64,000 bases of DNA from OLB6 sp964620125 (GTDB taxonomy: Bacteria; Bacteroidota; Ignavibacteria; Kapaibacteriales; Kapaibacteriaceae). A program made the translations under genes and the position numbers. The stretch is taken from positions 14,642 to 78,641 of the forward strand of contig CAZUGQ010000012.1 of the NCBI GenBank assembly GCA_964620125.1, written 5' to 3'. Below the pieces are notes generated by a model. It was not told the DNA's origin. It did not search any database and worked only from the letters and a program-made list of their open reading frames with translations. Positions 19,190 through 28,460 of this stretch are shown piece by piece (position 1 is the stretch's first letter; each line of letters starts with the position of its first letter).

Positions 19190-20048
19190 CAAAACACCTT
19201 CTCTCCTTGCATCTCTTAGCAATGCTTCCACTAAGCGTTGGAAGCAGTGCAACGGAACCAGACAGTTCGATGTGGCTTAAGGCACTTGAAGCAGCAAGAA
19301 CTCAGGGACTGGACAGCGCGTTCATCTCCACAATTGCATCAAGTTCCCAGGCTGGCTTTGTGGCGAAGACGATCAGGATAAACGTTACCAACTATTCATC
19401 CACTCCCGATTACTCCTGGAGCTGGAATGATGCAAGCGTTGCCACAGTAAAAGCATTCATGAAGGAGAACAAGAAGGTACTCCGGTCCGTTCATCGCAAG
19501 TATGGAGTCGCCAAGGAAGTTGTGGCAAGTATTCTATGGATCGAAACACGTTGTGGTACCGTAACTGGTACGTACCATGTACCTAGTGTTTACTTGAGCC
19601 TGTTGCTTGCAGCCGACAGTTCGAACGTCGAGCAAAGCGTCCAGCGAGTTCTTACCAACTTGGGGCTTGATAGCACAAAAGCCGACAGCATACGGTTCTT
19701 GGTACAGCAGAGAGCACAGCGTAAGTCTGCCTGGGCACTCAAGGAATTGAATGCTCTCGGAAAAATTCATCAGAGAAACGTGATGGATGTTGTAAATCTG
19801 AAGGGATCTTGGGCTGGAGCCTTTGGGTACCCGCAGTTTCTTCCTACAACAACTGGGCTGTTGATGGAGATGGTGACGCACGAATCGACCTCTACACCGT
19901 GGCTGACGCCGCGCATTCAATTGGGAACTATCTCAAGTCGAACGGCTGGGGCTCTACAAAGAAAAAACAACGGAAAGCGGTGCACCACTACAACAACAGC
20001 GATGCATACGTGAATGCCGTGTTTACACTCGCTAAGAAGCTGCGGTAA
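19177..20048 (+). pseudogene. MltB-type lytic murein transglycosylase, frameshifted
   Basis: The first 223 residues read as an exported MltB-family (SLT_2/GH103) lytic transglycosylase: signal peptide, then ILWIETRCG with the catalytic glutamate at position 123, then GAFGYPQFLP near residue 220. At that point the frame is lost; the native frame ends at 20013 in low-complexity sequence. The family's C-terminus continues in another frame with YNNWAVDGDGD, a DAAHSIGNYLKSNGW block, and a stop at 20048. Adding back one copy of the 7-base unit TTCTTCC (present once at 19838-19844) restores both the frame and the family motif QF-L/M-PSSY, giving 292 residues. This is either a real lesion, a slippage-switchable site, or an assembly collapse. 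Confidence 0.85.
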
Positions 20049-20145
20049 ATCTATCCGCACGGAGCCACGTACAATCTTTGCCTTGAGCACCAGCACTGCC
20101 GACAATTCTTTTCAGACCGAAACGCTGCTAGCCCAGGTACGCATT

Positions 20146-21951
20146 TCACATGTTGTGCCCCGCTAGGCGTTCTGCTTCAGTTAACAGCCTTTCAACCACG
20201 TCCAATCCAACGTTCCAGAATGCGGGATCATCAACATTGATGTTGAATGGGGCTAGCAATGCCGTTGGCCGCTTGGAGCCGCCCGAGGAGAGGAGTTCAA
20301 GGTACATCTCCGGGAACGACGAGCGTTGTTGCTTGTAGATCTCATGCAATGCAAGTACCAACAGCTCCCCGTATGCATAGGCATACACGTAACCTGGTGC
20401 ATGCATGTAATGGGAGATATATGACCACCAATGATCATATCCGTCGGTTAGGATAACTGCATCACCGAACTGTTTGGATTGCGTTTGAATCCAGAGTTCA
20501 CCAAAGCGTTGAACAGACAGTTCGCCTTCCTTTCGCCGTGCAGTATGCATGGCATCTTCGAATCGGTTTAGTGCAATCTGCCGGAAGACCGTGCTAATGA
20601 TGTCATCAAGCTTATTCATCAGCAGAGAAAGTCGCTGGTCGTTCGAGGTTGCTGTATCGAACAGCCTATTGAATGTGATGATCTCCCCAAACACTGAAGC
20701 CGTTTCTGCAACTGTAAGTGGCGTGTCCATCAATAGGGGGCCTTGCTGCCTGGATAAATATTGATGAATGCCATGACCAAGTTCATGCGCAAGCGTTTGT
20801 ACGTCGCGATTCGTACCCGTATAGTTAAGAAACACGTATGGATGTGCAGAAGCAATCGTTCCTGCACTGTACGCACCACCACTTTTCCCCTTTCGCACTG
20901 GTGCATGTATCCAATTGCGCTCAAAGAACAGAGATGCAATATCACCTGCCCTTGGGTGGAATGAAGAATAAGCATTCAACACTAAGTCCTTGGCATCTAA
21001 CCACGACCAGAAAGTATTCTCAGTCCCTATTGGTGCATATCGATCATAGTCATAGAAAACGTCAAGACCAAGAAGTTGCTTCTTCAGTTTGTAGAATCGT
21101 TGTACTAATCCGTAGCGATCTACAACTGCACTAATTAAAGCCTCTACGCTCTCATCGGTTGCTTCATTGGCTAGATTTCGACTTTGAAGCCAGTGTGTAA
21201 ATCCGCGGAGTCTATCATTAGAAGCGTGATCGGCAATGACCGTGTTGAATATGAACGCTTGGGTACGAACGCTTTCAGCTAAACCTTCCGAGATTGACCG
21301 TGCGGCCAGCTCACGAATTTCCCTGTTCGGTTCATGAAGAAGTTTGAGGATTTGCGGCTCGGTGTATTCGTGCCCATTAAGGCGAAACACTTGAGCGTTC
21401 GAAATTTCATCATGCAACCGAACCCAAGAGTGCCGTGAAGCCAGACTTTTCTCGGAAAGCACCTGTTCAACTTCTTCGGAAAGGCGATATGGCTTATACT
21501 CCTGTACTCTCTCAAGCCAGTGTGCTCTGCTTTTCACAAACTCCGACGTGCAAAACGCTTCAACCAGCTCTTGGTGTAGACCAGCAACCTCGAGAGAGAA
21601 AAACACCAGCCAATGTTCAGCATGCGTTACACACTCACGAACAGATTGCAGAAGGTGTCCATTTGCCGGATTCTCGGTATCGGTTGACCATACCAGTTGA
21701 GCATACGACGCCATCCTGTCCATATCCTCAATCAGTCTCTCGTACTCCCCAAGAACGGTGGCAAACTCTTCAGGGCTCAAGTCGGCCAGAGCCCCTTTCC
21801 ACCGATTATGAAAACTGCGGCATTTTTCTTCAATGGTTTGAACATCGGAAACGAACGTCGGATCCGTTGGAGATGTATAGAGATCGCTCAAATCCCAAAT
21901 GATCTCTTCCGCACCAGTGCGCGGGTTTTCGAGGGGGCTAGGACTGTTCAA
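20146..21951 (-). CDS. pepF: oligoendopeptidase F (M3 family metallopeptidase)
   Basis: 601 residues, the usual length for PepF. It is a cytoplasmic zinc peptidase that trims oligopeptides. The zinc motif HELGH is at 389-393 with the downstream glutamate ligand region TVAETASVFGE about 25 residues later, which is the M3 arrangement. An N-terminal helical lid domain (residues 20-200) precedes it, and the C-terminal SHYMHAPGYVYAYAYGEL segment is diagnostic of the PepF branch. It ends 98 bases from the converging transglycosylase gene and starts 60 bases from the divergent channel gene. Confidence 0.95.
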   Translation of the reverse strand: MNSPSPLENPRTGAEEIIWDLSDLYTSPTDPTFVSDVQTIEEKCRSFHNRWKGALADLSPEEFATVLGEYERLIEDMDRMASYAQLVWSTDTENPANGHLLQSVRECVTHAEHWLVFFSLEVAGLHQELVEAFCTSEFVKSRAHWLERVQEYKPYRLSEEVEQVLSEKSLASRHSWVRLHDEISNAQVFRLNGHEYTEPQILKLLHEPNREIRELAARSISEGLAESVRTQAFIFNTVIADHASNDRLRGFTHWLQSRNLANEATDESVEALISAVVDRYGLVQRFYKLKKQLLGLDVFYDYDRYAPIGTENTFWSWLDAKDLVLNAYSSFHPRAGDIASLFFERNWIHAPVRKGKSGGAYSAGTIASAHPYVFLNYTGTNRDVQTLAHELGHGIHQYLSRQQGPLLMDTPLTVAETASVFGEIITFNRLFDTATSNDQRLSLLMNKLDDIISTVFRQIALNRFEDAMHTARRKEGELSVQRFGELWIQTQSKQFGDAVILTDGYDHWWSYISHYMHAPGYVYAYAYGELLVLALHEIYKQQRSSFPEMYLELLSSGGSKRPTALLAPFNINVDDPAFWNVGLDVVERLLTEAERLAGHNM

Positions 21952-22011
21952 GGGACACTCTCTGGCGTAATTTCAGGTGTGAGAAAACAACGAACTTACA
22001 GAAGAAACATT

Positions 22012-23280
22012 ATGCCCTCACGCGAGGTTGCGTGGGGGCTATTTATAAGCCTGCTTACACTGTACGTGGTGTACCGTGTTCCCGCCAATCTTGTTGAAGG
22101 CGTTGGAACGGGATTCAGACTCGAGATACTGGATTGGCTTACGGTTTGTGCGTTTATCGCTGACCCTGTGCTCGGGCTGTTCATCGCTCGCGAAAGGGGT
22201 AAACATGCCTTTCGGAGCTTTCTCCGGTACACACTTCCGGTTGACTGCATTTCGGTAGTTGGATTAGTGGCTTTTCCGGCGTCCGATCCACTCTGCATGC
22301 TGGCACTGCTTAAACTTTTGAATGTGACACAATTCGTAACGCGGTGGCGGCACCAGCTATTGCGTAGAGGAAGTCTGATTCGAATGCTCCTGTTTGCATA
22401 CTGGCTTCTCGTTCTCATCCATGTAACTGCGTGTGGCTGGCTTGCCATTCGATTCAATCCTCCTGTATCAGCCGACTCAGGCGAATACCTGAAGGCAGTG
22501 TATTGGTCAGTAACAACGCTCACAACGATTGGGTATGGCGACATTACTCCGCAGAATCCATCGGAGATGCAGTATGCAATTGTGGTGATGTTGGTTGGCT
22601 TCCTCATGATGGGTTATCTGATTGGAAACATCTCCGGACTGCTTAACAAGCCTGATCCGCTGCGGGCCCAGTACGCAAGCGCTTTGGAGGAGGTTTCAGC
22701 CTTTGCAACCTATCATGGACTTCCAGCCGAAATCAAGCACCGCATCGTTGATTACTTCGGCTACATGTGGCAACAGAGAGCGTCGTTTAATGAGTCGAAC
22801 GTTCTTGACGCTCTACCAGGTGGAATCAAGACTGAGATCATGTTGCATTTAAAACGAGATGTTATCCAACAAGTACCCTTTTTCAGAGATGCTTCGGAAG
22901 TGTTCATCCGCGAGATTGCCAATGAGATGCGACCGATCGTTGTCACACCGGGCGAGTTTGTGTTTCATAGTGGCGATCCAGCACTCCACATGTACTTTAT
23001 TGGTCGAGGAACTCTTGAAGTTATCGACGAAAAAGGACACATTGTTGGAAGCTTGAACGATGGTGATTTCTTTGGTGAAATGGCATTACTTGAGCATCGG
23101 CGAAGAATGGCGAGCGTACGAGCACTCGATTATTGTGATCTGTATAAGCTGGAATCGCAAGCCTTTCATAGAATTCTTGATGCTCACCCAGACTTTCGGG
23201 AGTACATGGAAGGAGTAGTTGCCGCCCGCACTGCTACTGGCGGACAACAACAGCGTTCAACCAAAAGAGAAAGCTTGTAA
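22012..23280 (+). CDS. voltage-gated-type K+ channel with cyclic nucleotide-binding domain
   Basis: 422 residues from ATG 22012 (the frame is open further upstream but that part is the antisense of pepF). Several hydrophobic helices are followed by a pore loop with the potassium filter TTIGYGD at 171-177, the last membrane helix, a C-linker rich in aromatic and charged residues, and a C-terminal cyclic nucleotide-binding domain with a phosphate-binding cassette-like FFGEMALLEHRRRMASV near residue 355. The arrangement is that of CNG/HCN/EAG-type bacterial channels such as MlotiK1. A class III adenylate cyclase is encoded at 61392-63263, so cAMP is a plausible ligand; that link is inference. 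Confidence 0.9.
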   Translation: MPSREVAWGLFISLLTLYVVYRVPANLVEGVGTGFRLEILDWLTVCAFIADPVLGLFIARERGKHAFRSFLRYTLPVDCISVVGLVAFPASDPLCMLALLKLLNVTQFVTRWRHQLLRRGSLIRMLLFAYWLLVLIHVTACGWLAIRFNPPVSADSGEYLKAVYWSVTTLTTIGYGDITPQNPSEMQYAIVVMLVGFLMMGYLIGNISGLLNKPDPLRAQYASALEEVSAFATYHGLPAEIKHRIVDYFGYMWQQRASFNESNVLDALPGGIKTEIMLHLKRDVIQQVPFFRDASEVFIREIANEMRPIVVTPGEFVFHSGDPALHMYFIGRGTLEVIDEKGHIVGSLNDGDFFGEMALLEHRRRMASVRALDYCDLYKLESQAFHRILDAHPDFREYMEGVVAARTATGGQQQRSTKRESL

Positions 23281-23288
23281 ACCGCTAC

Positions 23289-24641
23289 CTACGGTGAGAT
23301 GCGATAGATCATTCGCGGGAAAGGAATGCATTCCCGAATGTGCTCCGCACCTGTAATCCACTTCACGGTTCGTTCCAGTCCTAATCCAAAACCGCTATGA
23401 GGAACGCTGCCGTACTTGCGGAGATCCAGATACCATTGAAACTCTTCTTCCGACAGACCTTCATGGCGAATTCGATCAAGTAATGCGTCATGGTCATCCT
23501 CGCGCTGAGAACCGCCAATGATTTCACCTGCACCTTCAGGTGCCAGCATGTCCATTGCCAGCACAACACGCGAATCGGCCGGGTCTCTTTTCATATAGAA
23601 GGCTTTCACTTCCGCAGGATACCGATGAATGATGCACGGTTTGTCAAACTGCGTCATGATGGCTTCTTCCTGCGGGGCTCCAAAGTCGTCACCCCAGGGA
23701 AAATCTACCTGAATCTCCGATCCGTCAGGTTGTTTGCGGTTAAGCTTCACGTTGTTCTCTCGTAACCACTCCACCGCATCTGAATACGACATGCGGTGAA
23801 ACGGTCGGCGAACGGCTTCAAGCTTGGTAACATCCCTTTCGAGCGTAGCCAATTCTCGCTGACAATTGGCAAGTACATACTGCACGATGTACACTACCAG
23901 ATCTTCAGCCAGATCCATGTCGTCGTCCAGATCAAAGTACGCCATTTCGGGCTCTACCATCCAGAACTCCGTAAGGTGTCTCCTGGTTTTGCTCTTCTCC
24001 GCGCGAAACGTTGGCCCGAATGTGTACACCTTGCCAAGAGCCATTGCACTTGCTTCGGCATAGAGTTGCCCGCTCTGTGTTAGGTATGCTGTTCCCAAGT
24101 CAAAGTACTTTGTCTCGAACAGTGTTGACGTGCCTTCGCATGCATTAGGCGTAAGCATCGGACTATCCATCAGACGAAAACCATTACCGTCGAAGAAGTC
24201 GCGGATAGCCTTTACAACGGCACTGCGTACGCGCATGATGGCATGTTGTCTGGTTGACCGCAACCACAAATGCCGTTTCTCAATGAGGAACTCAACACCA
24301 TGTTCTTTGGGCGTGATCGGATAGTCGGCACTGATCTGATAGATCTTCAGAGCTACCACATCAATCTCCACGCCTCCGGGTGCTCGAGGTTCTTCACGAA
24401 CAGTTCCTGTAATGGCAACAGAGCTTTCTTGTGTGAGGGATTTGGCATCAGCAACAACCGACTCTTCTACGTTTGGTGCAAACACAACACACTGCACCAT
24501 TCCGCTACCATCTCTCAGGCGGATGAATGTGAGCTTTCCCTTGCCTGTTTTATCCTGCACCCACCCTTGCAATGTGACTGTTTGCCCTATCAATGAAGGC
24601 AGTTGTTCAATGGTGCGATAAGTTTTGTATCTGGATTCCAT
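23289..24641 (-). CDS. asnS: asparaginyl-tRNA synthetase
   Basis: 450 residues from ATG 24641. It charges tRNA-Asn in the cytoplasm. The N-terminal OB-fold (VTLQGWVQDKTGKGKLTFIRLRDGSG) is followed by the class II core: motif 2 TFRAEKSKTRRHLTEFWMVE near residue 215 and motif 3 with GFGLGLERTVKWI near the C-terminus. EIIGGSQREDD near 380 is the AsnRS-specific block that separates it from aspartyl and lysyl enzymes. No obvious ribosome binding site precedes the ATG; an upstream ATG (24695) would add 18 residues that do not resemble the family. It converges on the channel gene with 8 bases between stops. Confidence 0.95.
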   Translation of the reverse strand: MESRYKTYRTIEQLPSLIGQTVTLQGWVQDKTGKGKLTFIRLRDGSGMVQCVVFAPNVEESVVADAKSLTQESSVAITGTVREEPRAPGGVEIDVVALKIYQISADYPITPKEHGVEFLIEKRHLWLRSTRQHAIMRVRSAVVKAIRDFFDGNGFRLMDSPMLTPNACEGTSTLFETKYFDLGTAYLTQSGQLYAEASAMALGKVYTFGPTFRAEKSKTRRHLTEFWMVEPEMAYFDLDDDMDLAEDLVVYIVQYVLANCQRELATLERDVTKLEAVRRPFHRMSYSDAVEWLRENNVKLNRKQPDGSEIQVDFPWGDDFGAPQEEAIMTQFDKPCIIHRYPAEVKAFYMKRDPADSRVVLAMDMLAPEGAGEIIGGSQREDDHDALLDRIRHEGLSEEEFQWYLDLRKYGSVPHSGFGLGLERTVKWITGAEHIRECIPFPRMIYRISP

Positions 24642-24732
24642 GCACGAAAATACGCCAGTAGTTAGGGGGCTTTGGGTTTCGAAAACACGATGCACTGTTC
24701 ATACCCCTCCGTCGATTTTCTGATTTTTGTCC

Positions 24733-25086
24733 ATGCCTAAGCCCCTTTCCATCAAACGCCGCAACGCTGCCGTTCTGTGTGCCACATGGAAAGACGGCTT
24801 TGAAGCGTGTGTCCTTCTGAGTGATTTGCGAGATGCGTGTCCGTGTGCCTACTGCACGGGAGAAGAAATCATGGGTCAGAAGGTGTTTGTCGGCATGAAA
24901 ACATTTGCACCAGGGATGAATGATCTGGTTTCGTTAACCCCCGTTGGCAATTATGCCATCCAAGCTGTGTGGAAGGATGGTCACGATAGTGGCATCTATA
25001 CGTGGGACCTGTTTAGAGACGTATTTGAAAAAAAGAAGCTCAGTCCTGCGACGATTGCAGCCATTGATGCAGAGATTGGGCAATAA
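24733..25086 (+). CDS. DUF971 domain protein
   Basis: 117 residues from ATG 24733. It matches the small DUF971 (gamma-butyrobetaine hydroxylase N-terminal-like) fold: an early strand L-x-x-x-W-x-D-G, then LRDACPCAYCTGE near residue 37 with three cysteines in a CxCxxC arrangement, and the closing YAIQAVWKDGHDSGIYTWDLFR segment near 75. In Fe-S related contexts members of this family occur next to Mrp/ApbC proteins, but no such neighbour is here. It is divergent from asnS, and its 3' end overlaps the converging SRPBCC gene by 47 bases. Confidence 0.88.
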   Translation: MPKPLSIKRRNAAVLCATWKDGFEACVLLSDLRDACPCAYCTGEEIMGQKVFVGMKTFAPGMNDLVSLTPVGNYAIQAVWKDGHDSGIYTWDLFRDVFEKKKLSPATIAAIDAEIGQ

Positions 25087-25510
25087 CACGTTGGCGATAC
25101 GAGAAGATGTGATTCACCTGCTTGCGCACTAATGGAAGTGCGATATCACCAAGTGGACCTAATGGTAAGCGATACCGCACAAGATCAGACATCTCCGTTT
25201 GATTTCCTGATGCCTTGAACTCATGCACGTGGTACCATAGCGCATACGGTCCTCGTATCTGCTCGTCGGCAAATCGGTAGGGCGGTTCCCATTCGGCAAT
25301 CCTTGTGCGCCAGGAAAATGGAATACCAAACAGTGATAAGCGATAGTCGATAAGCGTTCCCACCTTCATCTCGATTGGCATCGGCGTTAGGATTTTGAAT
25401 CGAAGCTCGGTGGGGGTAATGCGTTCAAGGTTGGCTGCGTTGGAAAAAAACGGAAATACCATCTCCAATGGATATGGCAGCAGTGTAGTTGTCTTCAGAC
25501 TATGTTCCAT
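25040..25510 (-). CDS. SRPBCC family protein (ligand-binding, START-like)
   Basis: 156 residues from ATG 25510. The sequence fits the SRPBCC/Bet v1-like fold: LPYPLEMVFPFFSNAANLERITP near residue 15 (the entry helix of the cavity), I-x-Y-R-L-x-L-F-G-I-P-F-S-W-R-T near 60, then ALWYHVHEF near 95 and a long C-terminal helix. Members bind hydrophobic ligands or are annotated as cell-division inhibitor/CDP-paratose epimerase-associated domains; the ligand is unknown here. It is divergent from hutU and converges on DUF971 with a 47-base overlap. Confidence 0.8.
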   Translation of the reverse strand: MEHSLKTTTLLPYPLEMVFPFFSNAANLERITPTELRFKILTPMPIEMKVGTLIDYRLSLFGIPFSWRTRIAEWEPPYRFADEQIRGPYALWYHVHEFKASGNQTEMSDLVRYRLPLGPLGDIALPLVRKQVNHIFSYRQRVIAQSLHQWLQSSQD

Positions 25511-25586
25511 CGCCTTCTGAACACGAATGCTGTGGTTACAGGTTCCCCCACAACACGGTGCCGCGTATGCATCCTTAATTTTCGGA

Positions 25587-27254
25587 ATGTCAACAGCCAC
25601 CAAGCGTGTTGTTCACGCACCGCGGGGATCAGCGATTACTTGTGCCAACTGGGAAATCGAGGCAGCCTATCGAATGATCCAGAACAATCTGGATCCTGCA
25701 AATGCTGAAAAGCCGGACGAATTGATTGTGTACGGTGGTATTGGGAAAGCTGCACGCAACTGGGAATCGTTCGATGCAATCCTAGCCTGTTTGCGCAAGC
25801 TTGCTCCAGATGAAACATTGCTTGTCCAGAGCGGCAAGCCTGTCGGGATAGCACCCACACACACCATGGCACCGCGTGTTGTGATTGCCAATAGCAACCT
25901 TGTTCCCAAGTGGGCAACGTGGGATGAGTTCCGTCGGCTCGAAGCCATGGGGTTGATCATGTACGGCCAAATGACGGCCGGTTCGTGGATTTACATTGGC
26001 ACCCAGGGAATCGTACAGGGTACATATGAGACGTTTATTGAATGTGCCCGACAGCACTTCGGCGGCTCTCTTCGCGGACGTTTCCTACTTACTTCAGGCT
26101 TGGGTGGCATGGGTGGAGCACAGCCATTGGCTGCAACGATCGCTGGGGCAGCGGCACTGTGCATAGAGATTGATGAGGCTCGCATCGATAAACGAATCCA
26201 CGACGGCTACTGCAACGTGAAGGCAACCGAGCTTGACGCTGCTCTGCAGCTCATTCGCGATTATGTATCCAGGGCCGAACCAATATCCGTTGGGTTGGTG
26301 GCCAATGCTGCTGACGTGTTACCGGAGCTAGTGCGCCGAGGTATCGTTCCAGACGTGGTTACCGACCAGACGTCGGCTCACGATCCACTCCATGGATACT
26401 ATCCGGCTGGTTTCACGAAAGAAGAGGCCGACGAGTTACGAACATCCAACCCTGCCGAATACCTGCTACGTTCGCATAGGAGCATCGGCGAACATGTACA
26501 AGCCATGCTGGCGTTCAAAGAACGTGGTGCGGTGGTTTTTGATTACGGAAACAATATTCGTGGTGTAGCACGAGATCAGGCTGGCGTAGCCAATGCATTT
26601 GATATTCCTGGTTTTGTACCTCTGTTTGTACGTGAACTGTTTTGCGATGGCAAGGGACCCTTCAGGTGGGTTGCGCTCTCCGGCGACCCGCACGACATCA
26701 AGGTGACTGATGACGCAATCATGGAGTTGTTTCCCAATAACGATCCTCTCCACAGATGGATTACGGAAGCACAAACACACATCGGCTATCAAGGATTGCC
26801 GGCACGAATCTGCTGGCTTGGATATGGTGACCGAGCCAAGGCCGGGCGGCTGTTCAATGACCTCGTGGCCTCTGGCAAGGTTAGTGCGCCAATCGTGATT
26901 GGCCGCGATCATCTCGACTGTGGCAGCGTTGCAAGCCCCTACCGTGAAACCGAAAGCATGCGGGATGGCTCCGATGCCATCGCTGACTGGGTTTACCTGA
27001 ATTTCGCTCTCAATACAATTGGCGGTGCTACGTGGGTGTCCATGCATCATGGTGGCGGGGTTGGAATGGGCCTGTCACTTCATGCCGGTATGGTTGTCGT
27101 TGCAGATGGAACTCCACAAGCCGAGCAAAAGTTGGCACGGGTATTGACATACGATCCGCTATTGGGTATACTGCGCCATGCCGACGCCGGCTACCCCAAG
27201 GCACTCACTAACGCAAGGAACTTTGGCATAGAAATACCGTTACCCTCTGTATAA
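25587..27254 (+). CDS. hutU: urocanate hydratase
   Basis: 555 residues from ATG 25587, the usual length. It converts urocanate to imidazolonepropionate, the second step of histidine degradation, using tightly bound NAD+. Visible family blocks are YGGIGKAARNW near residue 48, QSGKPVG near 90, the NAD-binding GLGGMGGAQPLA near 172, and ARICWLGYGDR, in which Cys409 matches the active-site cysteine (Cys410 in Pseudomonas putida). The C-terminal GRDHLDCGSVASPYRETE and SMHHGGGVGMG blocks are intact. No hutH or hutI lies alongside; the only other Hut-type gene in the window is the formimidoylglutamase-like gene at 35777-36775. Confidence 0.96.
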   Translation: MSTATKRVVHAPRGSAITCANWEIEAAYRMIQNNLDPANAEKPDELIVYGGIGKAARNWESFDAILACLRKLAPDETLLVQSGKPVGIAPTHTMAPRVVIANSNLVPKWATWDEFRRLEAMGLIMYGQMTAGSWIYIGTQGIVQGTYETFIECARQHFGGSLRGRFLLTSGLGGMGGAQPLAATIAGAAALCIEIDEARIDKRIHDGYCNVKATELDAALQLIRDYVSRAEPISVGLVANAADVLPELVRRGIVPDVVTDQTSAHDPLHGYYPAGFTKEEADELRTSNPAEYLLRSHRSIGEHVQAMLAFKERGAVVFDYGNNIRGVARDQAGVANAFDIPGFVPLFVRELFCDGKGPFRWVALSGDPHDIKVTDDAIMELFPNNDPLHRWITEAQTHIGYQGLPARICWLGYGDRAKAGRLFNDLVASGKVSAPIVIGRDHLDCGSVASPYRETESMRDGSDAIADWVYLNFALNTIGGATWVSMHHGGGVGMGLSLHAGMVVVADGTPQAEQKLARVLTYDPLLGILRHADAGYPKALTNARNFGIEIPLPSV

Positions 27255-27309
27255 CCCGATTTTCCACAAAACCGGACACAATGGCATAAGTGCTACGTCA
27301 TTTTGACAA

Positions 27310-27327
27310 TCGAAACTGCCGTTTCGA
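27310..27327. repeat. perfect inverted repeat upstream of the sigma factor gene
   Basis: TCGAAAC and GTTTCGA flank a 4-base TGCC loop, 33 bases before the chosen sigma factor start and 56 bases after the hutU stop. A TTGACA hexamer (27303-27308) touches its left arm, but no matching -10 box is evident. It could be an operator or a hairpin that ends hutU transcripts; the sequence after it is pyrimidine-rich rather than a clean T-run. Confidence 0.5.
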
Positions 27328-27359
27328 CTGTTTCTCTCTCACTAGTAGCAGGAGATGCC

Positions 27360-28013
27360 ATGAGGACACGCGAGTTCCGTCGCAAGACGGGCCTGCAAAT
27401 GCCACCGAGTTGGAATGGAAACCGGTATCCTTCACACACAGATGGTACAGATGCCATGGACCTAGCCCTTCAAATCGAGCAACTCTTCCGTAACGACCGG
27501 AAGAAATATCTTGGATTTATCCGTCAACGGGTGCGCAACCAAGAGGAAGCCGAGGACATCCTTCAGGATGTATTTGCCAACGTGCTGGCTGCATCCAAGG
27601 ATGTGAATAAGCCTATCGACAATTTGGCGTCGTGGGTATTCACCTCCGTCCGGAACCGAATCATTGACTCCTATCGGAAAAAACGCACAGACAGCTTTGC
27701 CGACCTTGGAACTCAAGAGAGCAAGGATGATGGTTTGGACTACGTGGAACGGTTTTTGGGCGACTTTTCGTACAGTCCGGAACAAGACTTGGTGCGCAAA
27801 ACCATTTGGGAGGCGGTCATTCAAGGTCTCGAAGAGGTTCCACCCGAACAGAAGTGGGTTTTCGTAAAAAATGAATTCGAGGGAGTATCGTTTAGAGAGA
27901 TGTCCGAAGAAACGGGCGTCAACATAAACACACTCCTGGCCCGCAAGCGGTATGCAGTACTCCATCTCCGCAAAAAGCTCCAGGAGCTTTACGACACAGT
28001 AAACGAAAACTAG
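27360..28013 (+). CDS. ECF-type RNA polymerase sigma factor
   Basis: 217 residues from ATG 27360, chosen because AGGAG sits 5 bases upstream; the sigma-70 homology itself starts near residue 33, so a shorter start at 27456 is possible but has no good ribosome binding site. Region 2 is clear (YLGFIRQRVRNQEEAEDILQDVF, then SWVFTSVRNRIIDSYRKK), and region 4 follows with PPEQKWVFVKNEFEGVSFREMSEETG and a helix-turn-helix. The protein redirects RNA polymerase to a specific promoter set. The next gene begins 13 bases later and encodes a two-helix membrane protein, which might be a regulatory partner, although it has no recognised anti-sigma motif. Confidence 0.92.
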   Translation: MRTREFRRKTGLQMPPSWNGNRYPSHTDGTDAMDLALQIEQLFRNDRKKYLGFIRQRVRNQEEAEDILQDVFANVLAASKDVNKPIDNLASWVFTSVRNRIIDSYRKKRTDSFADLGTQESKDDGLDYVERFLGDFSYSPEQDLVRKTIWEAVIQGLEEVPPEQKWVFVKNEFEGVSFREMSEETGVNINTLLARKRYAVLHLRKKLQELYDTVNEN

Positions 28014-28026
28014 CCCCCTTCAGCCA

Positions 28027-28428
28027 ATGACGCTGTTAACCACCAGAACAGCCCGCACGATGATTTATCTAGGATGCATCGGCGGGCTGTTGGTGTTAAA
28101 CAGCCTTGCCGTTGCCTCTGCATGGAATGCACTGGTTGTTCGCGATAAAGACAGTGAGGCGAACATCAACATTTTGGAAGGGGCTGGGGTAACGGCTTTT
28201 GCATACGTGATCGTGCTTTCACTTCGGTATGGAGCGCGGAAGAACCTGGGGGTGCTCGAAACGATGCATCGTAGAGTTGCATCGGCTACCTCTTCCCGTG
28301 AGCACATGCGTGAACAATGTTCCAAGCTTACGGACGAGCAGAAGGCAGCTCTCAAACATGAGCTGATAACACATTGCGGGTGTTCAGAAACCGCAACACC
28401 CGAAAGATCATCGCGACTTGTAGATTAG
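28027..28428 (+). CDS. small two-helix membrane protein, sigma-factor neighbour
   Basis: 133 residues; no family recognised. Two membrane helices (about 11-33 and 51-67) are followed by a cytoplasmic or exposed charged tail with a coiled-coil-like segment and a C-terminal CGC motif near residue 118. It lies 13 bases after the ECF sigma gene and 32 bases before mscL, so co-transcription is likely. By position it could be an atypical membrane anti-sigma factor, but there is no zinc-binding HxxxCxxC or RskA-like sequence to support this. The segment between the sigma stop and this ATG contains one copy of the dispersed AGCCCCC word. Confidence 0.7.
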   Translation: MTLLTTRTARTMIYLGCIGGLLVLNSLAVASAWNALVVRDKDSEANINILEGAGVTAFAYVIVLSLRYGARKNLGVLETMHRRVASATSSREHMREQCSKLTDEQKAALKHELITHCGCSETATPERSSRLVD

Positions 28429-28460
28429 GACTCCATCAGTTCACTCACAGGAGTCCCAAC

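Noticed and set aside
21697..22011. N-terminal extension of the channel gene
   Set aside because: This part is antisense to pepF and lacks membrane or domain character; the channel sequence starts cleanly at ATG 22012.
27303..27332. TTGACA as a sigma-70 promoter for the sigma factor gene
   Set aside because: No acceptable -10 box at 16-18 bases; the inverted repeat is the stronger signal.
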